Made by a program: the position numbers and the translations under genes. The notes under the pieces were generated by a model that was not told the DNA's origin, ran no database searches, and saw only the letters and a program-made list of their open reading frames with translations. This document shows, piece by piece, positions 8,787 through 19,950 of a stretch of 64,000 nt of DNA. Each line of letters starts with the position of its first letter. Position 1 is the stretch's first letter. Source of the stretch: CAVRCA01 sp963719345 (GTDB taxonomy: Bacteria > Pseudomonadota > Alphaproteobacteria > Acetobacterales > Acetobacteraceae). The stretch is from assembly GCA_963719345.1 (NCBI GenBank), contig CAVRCA010000004.1:434001-498000 (forward strand). Direction: 5' to 3'.

Positions 8787-9596
8787 TCAGCTCCCGTTCC
8801 ACCGTGCCGGCCCGCGGAATGGGCGCATGTCGGGATAGCCGCTGACCGCCCAGGCACCGTCGACCAAAAGGCTGGCGCCCGAGACGTAGCTCGCGTCCGC
8901 GCTGGCCAGGAACAGCGCAGGGCCGGCGATCTCCTCGGGTTGCGCCGGCCGGCCCAGCGGGATCCGGGCGTTGAACGCGTCGAGCGCGGCTGGATTGTCG
9001 AAATGCCGCCGCGTCAGCGGCGTCTGCACCAAGCCGGGTAGAACGGCGTTGACCCGGACTGCCGCGTCGGCGAACTCGAGCGCGCCGTTCTTGGTCAGCA
9101 TTTCCACGCCGGCCTTGGCCGCGGCATAGGCGGAGCCGGCGTGCATTGGCACGTGCGCGTTCAGCGAGGCGATGTTGACGATCGTGCCGCCGGTGCCCTG
9201 ACGCATCATCTGCCGCGCCGCGTGCTTCATGCCGAAAAACACGCCCTTGAGGCAGAGATCGACGGTAAAGTCCCAGTCGGCCTCGCTGAGGTCGACGATA
9301 TAGCCCGGTCTGGCCGCACCGGCGACGTTGAACGCGCAATGCACCGCGCCGAACCGTTCCACCGCCATCGTGACCACGGCCTCGACGTCGGCCTCGCGCG
9401 TGACGTCGGCGGGCACGCCGGCGAAGCGGTCGCCGAGTTCGTGGCCGAGTTCGGCCAGACGGCCTCCGTTGACATCGGCGGCGAGCACGTGTGCCCCTTC
9501 GGCGTGCAGCCGCCGCGCGATCGCAAGGCCGATGCCCGAAGCGCCGCCCGTCACCACCGCGACCTGATTGGCAAACCGATCGGATGAGGCTGGCAT
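8787..9596 (-). CDS. SDR-family NAD(P)-dependent oxidoreductase
   Basis: This is a classical short-chain dehydrogenase/reductase of 269 residues. It shows the cofactor motif TGGASGIG near the N-terminus, Asp in LAADVNGG at the end of strand 2 (favouring NAD(H)), an NVAG block, the active-site Ser in NIASLNAHVP, and the catalytic YAAAK (SAYAAAKAGVEML). The C-terminus has the usual SGASLLVDGAW. The start is the ATG at 9596 (MPASSDRFANQVAVVTGG), since the longer reading adds non-family sequence. The substrate cannot be predicted. It is transcribed divergently from the response-regulator gene. Confidence 0.9.
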   Translation of the reverse strand: MPASSDRFANQVAVVTGGASGIGLAIARRLHAEGAHVLAADVNGGRLAELGHELGDRFAGVPADVTREADVEAVVTMAVERFGAVHCAFNVAGAARPGYIVDLSEADWDFTVDLCLKGVFFGMKHAARQMMRQGTGGTIVNIASLNAHVPMHAGSAYAAAKAGVEMLTKNGALEFADAAVRVNAVLPGLVQTPLTRRHFDNPAALDAFNARIPLGRPAQPEEIAGPALFLASADASYVSGASLLVDGAWAVSGYPDMRPFRGPARWNGS

Positions 9597-9768
9597 GACG
9601 CGATCTCCGTTGATTTCCTGCAGGCTAGGACCAGGTGTCGGCTTGAGATAGGGGCCACAAGCGGCTCGCCGCAGCACGTCGCGATGCTGATGCACACCCG
9701 AATCACAAACTCGTGTCGACTGCGATGGTGTGCGGTGCTAAGGTCGTCCGACCGTATCAGGAAGGTCC

Positions 9769-10194
9769 ATGAGCGTCAGCCACGACCCATCGAGCAGCCC
9801 GCAGCACGAGCCGATTTCGCAGCAGTACCACGTCCTGCTGGTCGACGACGACCCGCTGCTCCGGGAGACGGTTGCGATGCAGCTCGAGCTTGACGGCTTC
9901 GCGGTGACTGAGGCGGACAGCGGCACCGAGGCGATCCATCTGCTTGAGACCGGCGTCTCGGCCGACGTGTTGCTGACCGACCTGTCGATGCCGGACCTCT
10001 CGGGCGTGGAGGTCATCCGGCTCGCCCTCAAGCATCGGCCGGGGTTGCGCTCAGTGCTGCTCAGCGGCTTCGCGGCCGATGACGCGGCGCTCGCGACGGA
10101 GAGCCTGCCGGCGAGTCGCTTCGCCTTCCTGAACAAGCCGGTTTCCAGCGCCGTCCTGACCAGGACGATCGAGGAATTGCTGCGCGCCGACTGA
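9769..10194 (+). CDS. Single-domain response regulator (CheY-like receiver)
   Basis: The 141 residues hold a receiver domain only, with no output domain. Visible are the acidic pocket DDD (residues 26-28), the phospho-acceptor Asp71 in LLTDLSMPDLSG, the Ser/Thr position in LLSGFA, and the conserved Lys in FLNKPV. A 19-residue polar N-terminal tail precedes it. AGGAAGG lies ahead of the ATG. No kinase gene is adjacent, so the partner is unknown. Such proteins act as phospho-sinks or bind a target directly. Confidence 0.9.
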   Translation: MSVSHDPSSSPQHEPISQQYHVLLVDDDPLLRETVAMQLELDGFAVTEADSGTEAIHLLETGVSADVLLTDLSMPDLSGVEVIRLALKHRPGLRSVLLSGFAADDAALATESLPASRFAFLNKPVSSAVLTRTIEELLRAD

Positions 10195-10220
10195 CGTTCC
10201 CGCCCGGGACGCTCGCCGCG

Positions 10221-10808
10221 TCAGCCTTTGAGGTGCTTGCTGCACTCGCTGTAGTAGCCGCCGCCCTTCTGGATCCAATGCATCCCGCCATTGGCGTTGG
10301 CCGTCTTGTTGGCCCGGTACTGGTCGAGGCAGGTGTGCATCCGGCTCTTCCCGGCCGTTTCGCTGGCGTATTTCGGGGCGATCGCGTTCGGAAACACCGC
10401 CGGCCCGGATGGCCCGGACGTCGCGGCCGCAGGGCCGGCATTGGCGGTTGCCGGCGAGGCAGCCCGGGTCGTCCGAGGAGCCGGAGCGGTCGCGCTCGGC
10501 GTTGCTTCGGTGGTGGCGGGCGGGGTGGCGGCTGCCGGCGCTGTGGCTCCGGTCGTCGGCGTCGACTGTCCAGCGGCCGCGGTCCCCCTGGCCCCGGTTC
10601 CCGTCGTCGCGTCGGCGGTGCATTGGGTGGTGCGAAAACTCCGCCAATCGGCGCCGTTCAGCGTCCCGGCCTGTTTCGCCTGTTGATACTTGGCGCTGCA
10701 CTCCTTCATGCTCAGGGCCTGCGCGGACCCGGGAATGGCGAGCAGGCACCCCAGCGGCAGCAGGGCAAGGCCAAGACGGGGCAGCTTGGTCCGCGACGGG
10801 TCGCGCAT
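10221..10808 (-). CDS. Secreted protein with two PsiF-like Cys modules joined by an Ala/Thr/Pro linker
   Basis: The signal peptide (LGLALLPLGCLLAIPGSAQA) is followed by a first module of about 32 residues, CSAKYQQAKQAGTLNGADW to FRTTQC. A linker of about 85 residues rich in Ala, Thr and Pro comes next. A second module follows, with CLDQYRANKTANANGGMHW and then YYSECSKHLKG. Each module has a pair of cysteines and an AK/ANK...W...C pattern like PsiF repeats. The start is set at the ATG at 10808, because GGAAGG lies 6 bases ahead. An in-frame ATG at 10826 is the alternative. It is probably periplasmic and its function is unknown. Confidence 0.65.
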   Translation of the reverse strand: MRDPSRTKLPRLGLALLPLGCLLAIPGSAQALSMKECSAKYQQAKQAGTLNGADWRSFRTTQCTADATTGTGARGTAAAGQSTPTTGATAPAAATPPATTEATPSATAPAPRTTRAASPATANAGPAAATSGPSGPAVFPNAIAPKYASETAGKSRMHTCLDQYRANKTANANGGMHWIQKGGGYYSECSKHLKG

Positions 10809-10954
10809 GGTTTTCCTTCCGATCATTGAGACACGGGAACATATTAAACCGAAGCGGGAAGCTTGTCAGTCCGGACCGGCAAACGGTCCGAATGTCCCGG
10901 ACTGGACGCCCCGGATCGGAATCGCCACCTGAGCGGCACACCAGGAGACACTGA

Positions 10955-13153
<2,199 letters not shown>

Positions 13154-13364
13154 ACCGAGCGCCCGCTTGGCGCGACAAAGTTTCTCCCACTCAGTCGTTG
13201 CCGGGCGGGCATGACGAGATGTGAACCGTTGAACTGACTTCTTCCCTTACGTGACAGGCCGAGCAGCCTTTGCCACTCCCTTGCAAACCCGTCATGGTCG
13301 CGCGCCACGGGAGGACGTTTGCGCAGCGATCATGCGTGAGCGTGTCAAGCAAGGAATAGGATGT

Positions 13365-14072
13365 ATGATTTTGGCTCGTACACGTAACAAATGCATGATG
13401 GCCACCTTTGGGACGCTGCTGTTGCTCGGACCGGCTCTGGCACAACAGAGAGAGGCGTCACCCGCTTCCGAGACGCACGTCGCGGACGGCCTGCTCGCCC
13501 GACAGGGCAGCACGTCCGATTTCGCCCCCGTGCGGTTCCAGCCGACGTCCGCTCCCTTTCCCCTGCGGCACAACAATTATGTGGCGGTCAAGCGTCCGGG
13601 TACCCACGGGGCTTGGCCGGGACAGACCGGAGTGGACAACCGCGGCTACGCCATGTTCGACGACCCGGCCTACTCGATTGCGGCGTTCATGGAGATCCTG
13701 CACACCTATCACGATCGCTACGGCGAGCGATCCGCGCGCGACATCTTCCGCCATCTCTCGCCCCCGGGCGATTGCTCCGGTGCGCCGGTCCGCCACAGCG
13801 GTGGCTGCCCGGAGAACGAACGGCAGCCGCCCGTCTCCGCGGTTCGGGCTGCGGCTGCCGTCGACCGCAAGCCCGAGCAGGACTTGCAGCTCTTCGGCGC
13901 TGGCGGGAAGGTCAACGATGCACCGATGCGCGCGGTCCTCGACGCCGCCGCAACCCAAGAGGTCGGCGTTCCGTATTGCCCGCAGCCACCGCGCGGAGAA
14001 ACCTGGCTCGGCTGCCATGTGAGTGACGACCTGTATCGACGCGCGCTCGGGCTGCGCAAGCAGCCCGGCTGA
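13365..14072 (+). CDS. Secreted protein with a phage-virion-type (P5-like) peptidoglycan-associated domain
   Basis: The start is set at the ATG at 13365, with AAGGAATAGGA ahead of it, followed by a signal peptide ending GPALAQQ. The core (RHNNYVAVKRPGTHGAWPGQ ... GYAMFDDPAYSIAAFMEIL ... YHDRYGERSARDIFRHLSP) has the layout of the family found in phage virion structural/lytic proteins: an N..N....W.GQ block, a G.A.F..P..... block and a YG..S...I block. The second half has three cysteines (CSGAPVRHSGGC, PYCPQPP) and no recognised motif. The resemblance is by eye. A role in cell-wall binding or cleavage is inferred. Upstream ATGs at 13251 and 13332 lack a signal-peptide context. Confidence 0.6.
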   Translation: MILARTRNKCMMATFGTLLLLGPALAQQREASPASETHVADGLLARQGSTSDFAPVRFQPTSAPFPLRHNNYVAVKRPGTHGAWPGQTGVDNRGYAMFDDPAYSIAAFMEILHTYHDRYGERSARDIFRHLSPPGDCSGAPVRHSGGCPENERQPPVSAVRAAAAVDRKPEQDLQLFGAGGKVNDAPMRAVLDAAATQEVGVPYCPQPPRGETWLGCHVSDDLYRRALGLRKQPG

Positions 14073-14088
14073 ATTGCGCTGCCGCCGC

Positions 14089-15560
14089 TTACTCCGCCGG
14101 CACTGCCGCCGGATTGCGCAGCACGGAGTGACGCCGCCCGTAGAGAAGTAGATCGCAAGGCCGATCACCAGCCAGACCAGCAGGCGGAGCCATGTCAGCG
14201 AGCGGCAGCCCGGCCATCAGCAGCACGCAGAACAGCATGCCGCAGATCGGCACCACAGGTACGCCCGGCACCCGGAACGGGCGGAACACCTCGGCGTCGC
14301 TGCGGCGCAGATAGATGACGGCGCCGCAGACCAGCACGAAGGCGAACAGCGTGCCGATGCTGACCATCTCGCCCAGCACGTTGATCGGGGTGAGTGCGGC
14401 GACGACGGCGACCACCACGCCGATCAGCATCTGGCTCAGATACGGCGTCTGCAGCCGCGGATGCACGCGTCGCGAACAGGCGGGGCAGTAGTCCGTCATG
14501 CGACATGGTGAAGAAGATGCGGCTCTGGCCGTAGAGCAGGACCAGGATGACGGTGGTCAGCCCGGTGAGCGCGCCGATCTTGATCAGCGATGGAGAACCA
14601 CGTCAGCCCGATCACGTCGACGCCCTTGGCGATCGGATCGGCGACGTTGAGCTCGCCATACGGCACGAACCCGGTCAGCACCGCCGCGACCAGGACATAG
14701 AGGACGGTGCAGATCGCCAGCGAGCCCAAAATGCCGATCGGCATGTCGCGCTGCGGCTGCTTGGCTTCCTGCGCCGCGGTCGAGACCGCGTCGAAGCCGA
14801 TATAGGCGAAGAACACGACCGCCGCTCCGCGCAGGATGCCGCTCCAGCCGAAATGGCCGAACTCGCCAGTGCTCGGCCGGGATGAACGGATGCCAGTTCG
14901 CCGTGCTGACGAAGAAGACACCCGCGGCGATGAAAGCCACGACGACGAACAGCTTGATGGTGACCATCACGTTGTTGAGCCGCGCCGATTCCTTGGTGCC
15001 GAAGACCAGCATCGCGGTCAGCGCGGCAATGATGAGCGCCGCCGGGAGATTGACGATGCGCGGTCCCCGTGACTGCCGTCGGCGAGCTTGACCACGGTAC
15101 CTGGCGCCGAAGTCAGGGTTTCCGGGATGACGATGCCGACATTGCGCAGCATGCTGACGATATAGCCGGACCAGCCGACCGCCACCGTCGCCGCGCCCAT
15201 CGCGTATTCGAGGACGAGGTCCCAGCCGATGATCCAGGCGAACACTTCGCCGAGCGTGGCGTAGGTGTAGGTAGTAGCTGCTGCCGCTGACCGGCAGCAT
15301 GGCCGCGAGTTCGGCGTAGCACAGGCCGACGAAGGCGCAGGCGATCCCCCCAGCACGAACGACAGGATGATGCCCGGCCCGGCATATCGCGCCGCCGCCG
15401 TGCCGGTGAGCACGAAGATGCCGGCGCCGATGATGGCGCCGATCCCCATCGCGGTGATGCTGAACGGGCCGAGCGTCTTCGACAGCTTGCGGCCTTCGCC
15501 CTCGCCGCTCCTTATGATGCTGTCCACCGGTTTGCGGATCATCAGGCCCTGATCTGCCAT
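14089..15560 (-). pseudogene. APC-superfamily amino-acid permease, heavily frameshifted
   Basis: Assembled across frames, this is a roughly 490-residue amino-acid/polyamine permease of the CAT-like group. The start is the ATG at 15560 (MADQGLMIRKPVDSIIRSG). Conserved parts are GPFSITAMGIGAIIGAGIFV, CYAELAAMLPVSGSSY, FFAYIGFDAVSTAAQEAKQP, and GALTGLTTVILVLLYGQSR followed by IFFTMSHDGLLP. About twelve membrane segments are expected. The frame changes near 15348, 15275, 15065, 14873, 14590, 14465, 14200 and 14150. The density is the highest in the window. Several can be repaired by one base in a G or C run, so sequencing error is likely, but real decay cannot be excluded. Confidence 0.75.
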
Positions 15561-15692
15561 GCAACCTCTCCTCGAGCGCCGGCCGCGAGCGGGCCTACTC
15601 GCCCAGTATGCGAGCCCCGTGCCACGCCGCGAGTAACTTCTGTGAAGCCGGTCGATCGAGCCAAGCTGACGTGACCCAAAGGAAACACCGCG

Positions 15693-16548
15693 ATGACGAA
15701 CTCCGACGAACGACACGCCGAGCAGGTCGCATTCTGGACCGGCGAGGGCGGTGACTCAGTGGGTGGCGCGACAGGCCCGCATGGACGCCATGCTGGAGCC
15801 CGTGCTGCGGGCAGCGCTCGACCGTGCGGCGGTGCAGCCTGGCGAGGCCGCGCTCGATGTCGGCTGCGGCTGCGGCGCCAGCACCCTGGCGCTGGCCGAT
15901 GCGGTCGGTCCCGCCGGGCGCGTCACCGGCCTCGACGTGTCGGCGCCGATGCTTGACTTGGCGCGCCGGCGCGGCGCGGGTCGCGCCAACGTGACCTGGG
16001 TCGTCGCCGACGCTGCGGTCCATCCGGTCGAGCCGGCGAGTGCCGACCTGCTGTTCTCACGGTTCGGCGTCATGTTCTTCGGCCAACCGGAAGTCGCGTT
16101 CGCCAACCTGCGCCGGGCGCTGCGGCCGACCGGGCGTTTGGTGTTCGCCTGCTGGCGAGCGTTCGCCGACAATCCCTGGATGCGGGTGCCGCTGCACGCG
16201 GCTTACGCCCATGTGCCGCCGCTGCCGCGTCCCGGCCCCGAGGACCCCGGCCCGTTCGCCTTTGCCGACCAGGACCGGGTGCGGCGCATCCTGTCGCAGG
16301 CCGGCTTCCGGGAGCCGCGCTGCACGCCGGTCGACCTCACGCTCGACCTTGCCGGGGGCGAGGGCCTGGATACCGCCGTGCAGCACGCCATCGGGTTCGG
16401 GCCGGCCGCCCGCGCCATGCAGGATCAGCCCGAGGCCGCGCGCGCGGCGGCGACGGCGGCGATCCGCGATGCGTTGGCGCCGCATGTGGTCGATGATCGA
16501 GTGCCCATGCCGGCCGCCATCTGGCTGGTCGAGGGCACGCCGGCCTGA
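15693..16548 (+). CDS. Class I SAM-dependent methyltransferase (one frameshift near the start)
   Basis: The Rossmann-type methyltransferase core is clear: motif I LDVGCGCGASTLALAD, the acidic end of strand 2 (TGLDVSAPML), and the post-motif region FSRFGVMFFGQPEVAFANLR, which is typical of the small group related to UbiE and Coq5-like enzymes. The N-terminus starts at 15693 (MTNSDERHAEQVAFWTGEGG), with AAAGGAAAC ahead. The reading shifts by one extra base near 15756 into WVARQARMDAMLEPVL. The corrected length is about 284 residues. The substrate is unknown. It lies between the permease and uvrC genes, both on the other strand. Confidence 0.85.
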
Positions 16549-16560
16549 GCCGGTCGCGGC

Positions 16561-18453
16561 TCAGCGGGCCTCTGCCATCCGCACGCCGGGGTGGAAGTGG
16601 GCGTAGACGCGGCGGGCGGTCTCCCGGCTGATCCCGGGTGCCGCCTCAAGGTCGGCGAGGCCGGCCTGCTTGACCCCGCGCGCCGAGCCGAAATGGTTCA
16701 GCAGCGCCCGCTTGCGGGCCGCCCCGATGCCCGGCACCTCGTCGAGTTCGCTCTGCGTCAGCGCCCGCGAGCGCCCGGCGCGATGGGTGGTGATCGCGAA
16801 CCGGTGCGCCTCGTCCCGTAGCCTCTGGAGGAAGTAGAGCACCGGGTCGCGCGGCGGCAGCTGGAAAGCCTCCCGGCCGTCCGTATGGAACCATTCGCGC
16901 CCGGCATCGCGGTCCGGCCCCTTGGCGATGGCCACCAGCGGCACGTCGTTCACCCCGAGGTCGGCCAGCACGCCGCGCGCCGCCGACAACTGGCCCGCGC
17001 CGCCGTCGATCAGCACGAGGTCCGGCCAGTCCGGCCGCCGCTCCGGGTGCTCCGCCTGCTCGCGCTGGGCCCGGCCGAAGCGCCGCTCCAGCACCTCGCG
17101 CAGCATGGCGAAATCGTCGCCCGGCGTGACCGGACCACGGATGGCGAATTTTCGGTAGGCCGATTTCGCGAACCCCTCCGGCCCGGCGACGACCATCACG
17201 CCGTACGGCGCGGTACCCATGATGTGGCTGTTGTCGTACACCTCGATCCGCTCCGGCGGGGCGGGCAGCCCGAACAGGGTGGCGACCGCCTCGAGCAGCT
17301 TGGCCTGCCCGGCTCCCTCGGCCAGCTTGCGCTCGAGCGCCTCGCGCGCGTTCACCTCGGCGTGCTGCACGACGGCGCGCTTCTCGCCGCGCAGCGGCAC
17401 CGCGATCTCGACCCGCCGCCCGGCCTTCAGCGACAGCGCCTCCTCGACCAGCGTCTGCTCGGCGAGCGGCTGGTTGGTGAGCAGCAGCGGCGGCGGCGGC
17501 TTGTCGTCATAGAACTGGGCGATGAAGGCGCCGAGCACATCCGCAGCTTCCTCCGAACGCGCGTGGGTCGGGTAGAAGGCCCGGTTGCCGTTGTTGCGGC
17601 CGCCGCGCACGAAGAACACCTGCACGCAGGTCTGCCCGGCGATCTGCCAGGCGGCGATCACGTCGGCGTCCTGCAAGCTGGCCGGGTTGATGACGCCGGA
17701 ACCCTGCACGAAGGTGAGGCCGCGGATGCGGTCGCGCACCGCCGCCGCGCGCTCAAATTCCAGCGCTTCGGCCGCCCGCTCCATCTCGGCCGCGAGTTCC
17801 CGCTGCACCGCCGCGCCCTTGCCGGCCAGGAACGCCTTCGCCTGCCCGACGAGCTGACCGTATTCCTCGTCCGACACCCGCCCGACACAGGGCGCCGAGC
17901 AGCGGCGGATCTGGTACAGCAGGCAGGGGCGACTGCGGTTGGCGAACACCGTGTCCTGACAGGAGCGGAGGAGAAATACCCGTTGCATCGCCGTGACGGT
18001 CTGGTTCACCGCCCAGGCCGAGGCAAACGGCCCCCAGTAGCTGCCGCGCCGCACCTGCGCCCCACGATGCTTGGCGATTTGCGGGTAGGGATGATCCTCG
18101 GTGAGCATCAGCCACGGATAAGATTTGTCGTCGCGCAGGACGATGTTGAAGCGCGGCTTGAGGCGCTTGATGAGGTTGGCCTCGAGCAGCAGCGCCTCGG
18201 CCTCGGTATGGGTGGTGACGATCTCCATCGAAACGGTCTCGGCCACCATCCGCCGCAGCCGCTCGGAAAGACGGGAGAGCTGCACATAGGAAGCGACGCG
18301 TTTCTTGAGGCTGCGGGCCTTGCCGACGTAGAGTGCGTCGCCCCGGGCGTCCAACATTCTATACACGCCAGGGTTGGCCGGCATGGTCGCCAAAGCGAGT
18401 TCGATCGCAGCGGCTCCGATGGGGCCGGACGGCGTTTCTTCCGGCCCACTCAT
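16561..18453 (-). CDS. uvrC: Excinuclease ABC subunit UvrC
   Basis: UvrC makes both incisions in nucleotide excision repair. The 630-residue protein is complete and uninterrupted. Domain order: a GIY-YIG nuclease (PGVYRMLDARGDALYVGKAR), a Cys cluster (CLLYQIRRCSAPC), a UVR domain (ELAAEMERAAEALEFERAAA) that meets UvrB, an RNase-H-like nuclease (IEVYDNSHIMGTAPYGVMVV and DLVLIDGGAGQL), and two C-terminal helix-hairpin-helix motifs (DEVPGIGAARKRALLNHFGS). It lies 3.4 kb from uvrB, on the other strand. That is closer than usual. Confidence 0.97.
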   Translation of the reverse strand: MSGPEETPSGPIGAAAIELALATMPANPGVYRMLDARGDALYVGKARSLKKRVASYVQLSRLSERLRRMVAETVSMEIVTTHTEAEALLLEANLIKRLKPRFNIVLRDDKSYPWLMLTEDHPYPQIAKHRGAQVRRGSYWGPFASAWAVNQTVTAMQRVFLLRSCQDTVFANRSRPCLLYQIRRCSAPCVGRVSDEEYGQLVGQAKAFLAGKGAAVQRELAAEMERAAEALEFERAAAVRDRIRGLTFVQGSGVINPASLQDADVIAAWQIAGQTCVQVFFVRGGRNNGNRAFYPTHARSEEAADVLGAFIAQFYDDKPPPPLLLTNQPLAEQTLVEEALSLKAGRRVEIAVPLRGEKRAVVQHAEVNAREALERKLAEGAGQAKLLEAVATLFGLPAPPERIEVYDNSHIMGTAPYGVMVVAGPEGFAKSAYRKFAIRGPVTPGDDFAMLREVLERRFGRAQREQAEHPERRPDWPDLVLIDGGAGQLSAARGVLADLGVNDVPLVAIAKGPDRDAGREWFHTDGREAFQLPPRDPVLYFLQRLRDEAHRFAITTHRAGRSRALTQSELDEVPGIGAARKRALLNHFGSARGVKQAGLADLEAAPGISRETARRVYAHFHPGVRMAEAR

Positions 18454-18692
18454 CCGCGTTACTCGTCGCCCCCGACCGGGAACGTTTCACTCATGCGGTG
18501 GATAAGTCTGTGGGCGATGTTGCACACGGTCCTCTCACATCGATCTTTTCACCGCGCCCGGCCGCGCCTGCTCACGAACTCGGTTACTTCCTAAATCGTT
18601 GAATTTGCTTGCGAACGCCCATTCTTCAGGCGGCAGATGAAACGTCCCTGTAACGGAACAGCCCGAAAAGGCGCAATCGGCGCCGGGGACAA

Positions 18693-19115
18693 TCAACGCG
18701 TGGACGAATCCGGCCGCCGTCGCTCGACCTCGACGCCGGCAGACGCCGCATCCATGAAAATGTCAAGCTTCTCGACGCGGACCCGGGCCAGGTGAACCCG
18801 ACTATCCTGCAGGCACGCTTCAGCGATTCGCTCTGCAAGGGTCTCAACCAAATTGATATGTCCGACAGTGGACAGCAAGCGAACCGTGTGCGCGACCTGC
18901 TCATAATCAACCACCCGTGACAGCTCGTCCCGACCGACAGGCGGGCGCGACAGCCCGCGCGCTGCGTCGTCCTCGACGGCGAGATCGACGTTGACGCGCA
19001 CCCGCTGTGTCGATGCGCGCTCGTGCGAATGGATGCCGATGCTGGCGTTCAGCACCATGTCGCGCAGGAACACGTGTCGCAATCCGCGGCTGGCACTCGC
19101 AATGCGTGTCTCCAT
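18693..19115 (-). CDS. folB: Dihydroneopterin aldolase FolB
   Basis: FolB splits 7,8-dihydroneopterin to 6-hydroxymethyl-dihydropterin and glycolaldehyde in folate synthesis. The 140 residues show the family pattern: FLRDMVLNASIGIHSHERAS near the N-terminus, a DDAARG...DELSRVVDYEQV middle, and VETLAERIAEACL carrying the conserved Glu, then VRVEKLDIF. It lies 9 bases downstream of the SDR gene on the same strand. This pairing suggests the two act together in pterin metabolism. Confidence 0.9.
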   Translation of the reverse strand: METRIASASRGLRHVFLRDMVLNASIGIHSHERASTQRVRVNVDLAVEDDAARGLSRPPVGRDELSRVVDYEQVAHTVRLLSTVGHINLVETLAERIAEACLQDSRVHLARVRVEKLDIFMDAASAGVEVERRRPDSSTR

Positions 19116-19124
19116 CGCCCTCTC

Positions 19125-19937
19125 CTACTCTTCGAGCGGCTGACCCCGCTGCGGATGCCATTGCAGGTGCTGGCCACCGTCGAGGGCGATCATTTGGCCC
19201 GTCATGGCCGGCAATGCCAGGATGGCCAGCACGGCGCGGCCAACCTCCTCGGCGCTGGTGCCGTGGCCGAGCGGGACGGACGCGCTCTGCCGGGAAAACT
19301 GGGCCTCGGTCTGGCGGGCGCTCGGCAGGGCGGGACCGGGACCGATCCCGTTGACCCGGATGCGCGGCGCCAGCGCCAGCGCCATGCTCTGCGTGAGTGC
19401 CCAGAGCGCCGCCTTCGACACCGTGTAGGAGACGAAATGCGGCGTCAGCGACCACACGCGCTGGTCGATCAGGTTGATCGCCACCCCTTCCGCCGCCGCC
19501 GGCAAAAGCCGGGCGAACCGCTGCATCAGGACGAAGGGCGCGCGGAGATTGGGTTCGAGGTGCGCGTCCCAGCTTTCCCGTGTGACGCTGTCCCACTCAT
19601 CGCGATCGAACGCGGAGGCGTTGTTGACCAGCACGCCGATCGGCCCGAGCGCCGCCGCCGCCTCGTCCAGCAGCCGCTCGACCTCGGCTTCCAGGGCGAG
19701 GTTCGCCGCCAGCACCACGGCGCGGCGACCGTGCGCGCGGATCTCTGCGCAGGTCGCCTCGGCCTCGTCGGTGCTGCAATGGCAATGCACGGCGATGTCG
19801 AAGCCGCTGCCCGCCAGGGCGAGCGCGATCGCCCGGCCGAGCCGCTTGGCCCCGCCGGTGACGAGGGCGGCCCGCGGGATGGTCGGTGGGATGGGCCCTG
19901 GGATGAACCCTGGGATGGCGGCGGAGAACGGCGTCAT
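19125..19937 (-). CDS. SDR-family pteridine reductase-like protein (FolM/PTR1 type)
   Basis: The cofactor motif is TGGAKRLG, that is TGxxxRxG, the variant found in pteridine reductases and FolM rather than the usual TGxxxGxG. The NNAS block and catalytic YTVSK are present. Together with the neighbouring folB this supports reduction of dihydropterin or dihydrofolate. The family normally begins at about PRAALVTGGAKRLG. Here there are some 20 extra N-terminal residues with repeated Ile-Pro pairs (IPGFIPGPIPPTIP), encoded by a GGGATG-rich repeat. The true start could be downstream of the repeat, but no in-frame ATG lies close by. The specific substrate is an inference. Confidence 0.8.
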   Translation of the reverse strand: MTPFSAAIPGFIPGPIPPTIPRAALVTGGAKRLGRAIALALAGSGFDIAVHCHCSTDEAEATCAEIRAHGRRAVVLAANLALEAEVERLLDEAAAALGPIGVLVNNASAFDRDEWDSVTRESWDAHLEPNLRAPFVLMQRFARLLPAAAEGVAINLIDQRVWSLTPHFVSYTVSKAALWALTQSMALALAPRIRVNGIGPGPALPSARQTEAQFSRQSASVPLGHGTSAEEVGRAVLAILALPAMTGQMIALDGGQHLQWHPQRGQPLEE

Positions 19938-19950
19938 TCAGCCTGGGATG
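19876..19950. repeat. GGGATG short-repeat cluster over the SDR start
   Basis: Five copies of GGGATG occur in 75 bases (beginning at 19876, 19888, 19900, 19912 and 19945). The first four are evenly spaced at 12 bases. On the coding strand they encode the Ile-Pro repeats of the SDR N-terminus. The last copy lies before the start codon, so the repeat is not confined to coding sequence. Confidence 0.6.

Noticed and set aside
18497..18505. Near-perfect DnaA box ahead of uvrC (one mismatch) as a second origin
   Set aside because: It is a single site with no cluster and no origin-type gene order. One-mismatch boxes are expected by chance in a genome.
19876..19950. GGGATG array as CRISPR or iteron
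   Set aside because: The units are only 6 bases with 12-base spacing, coding for Ile-Pro pairs. No spacers and no cas or rep genes are present.
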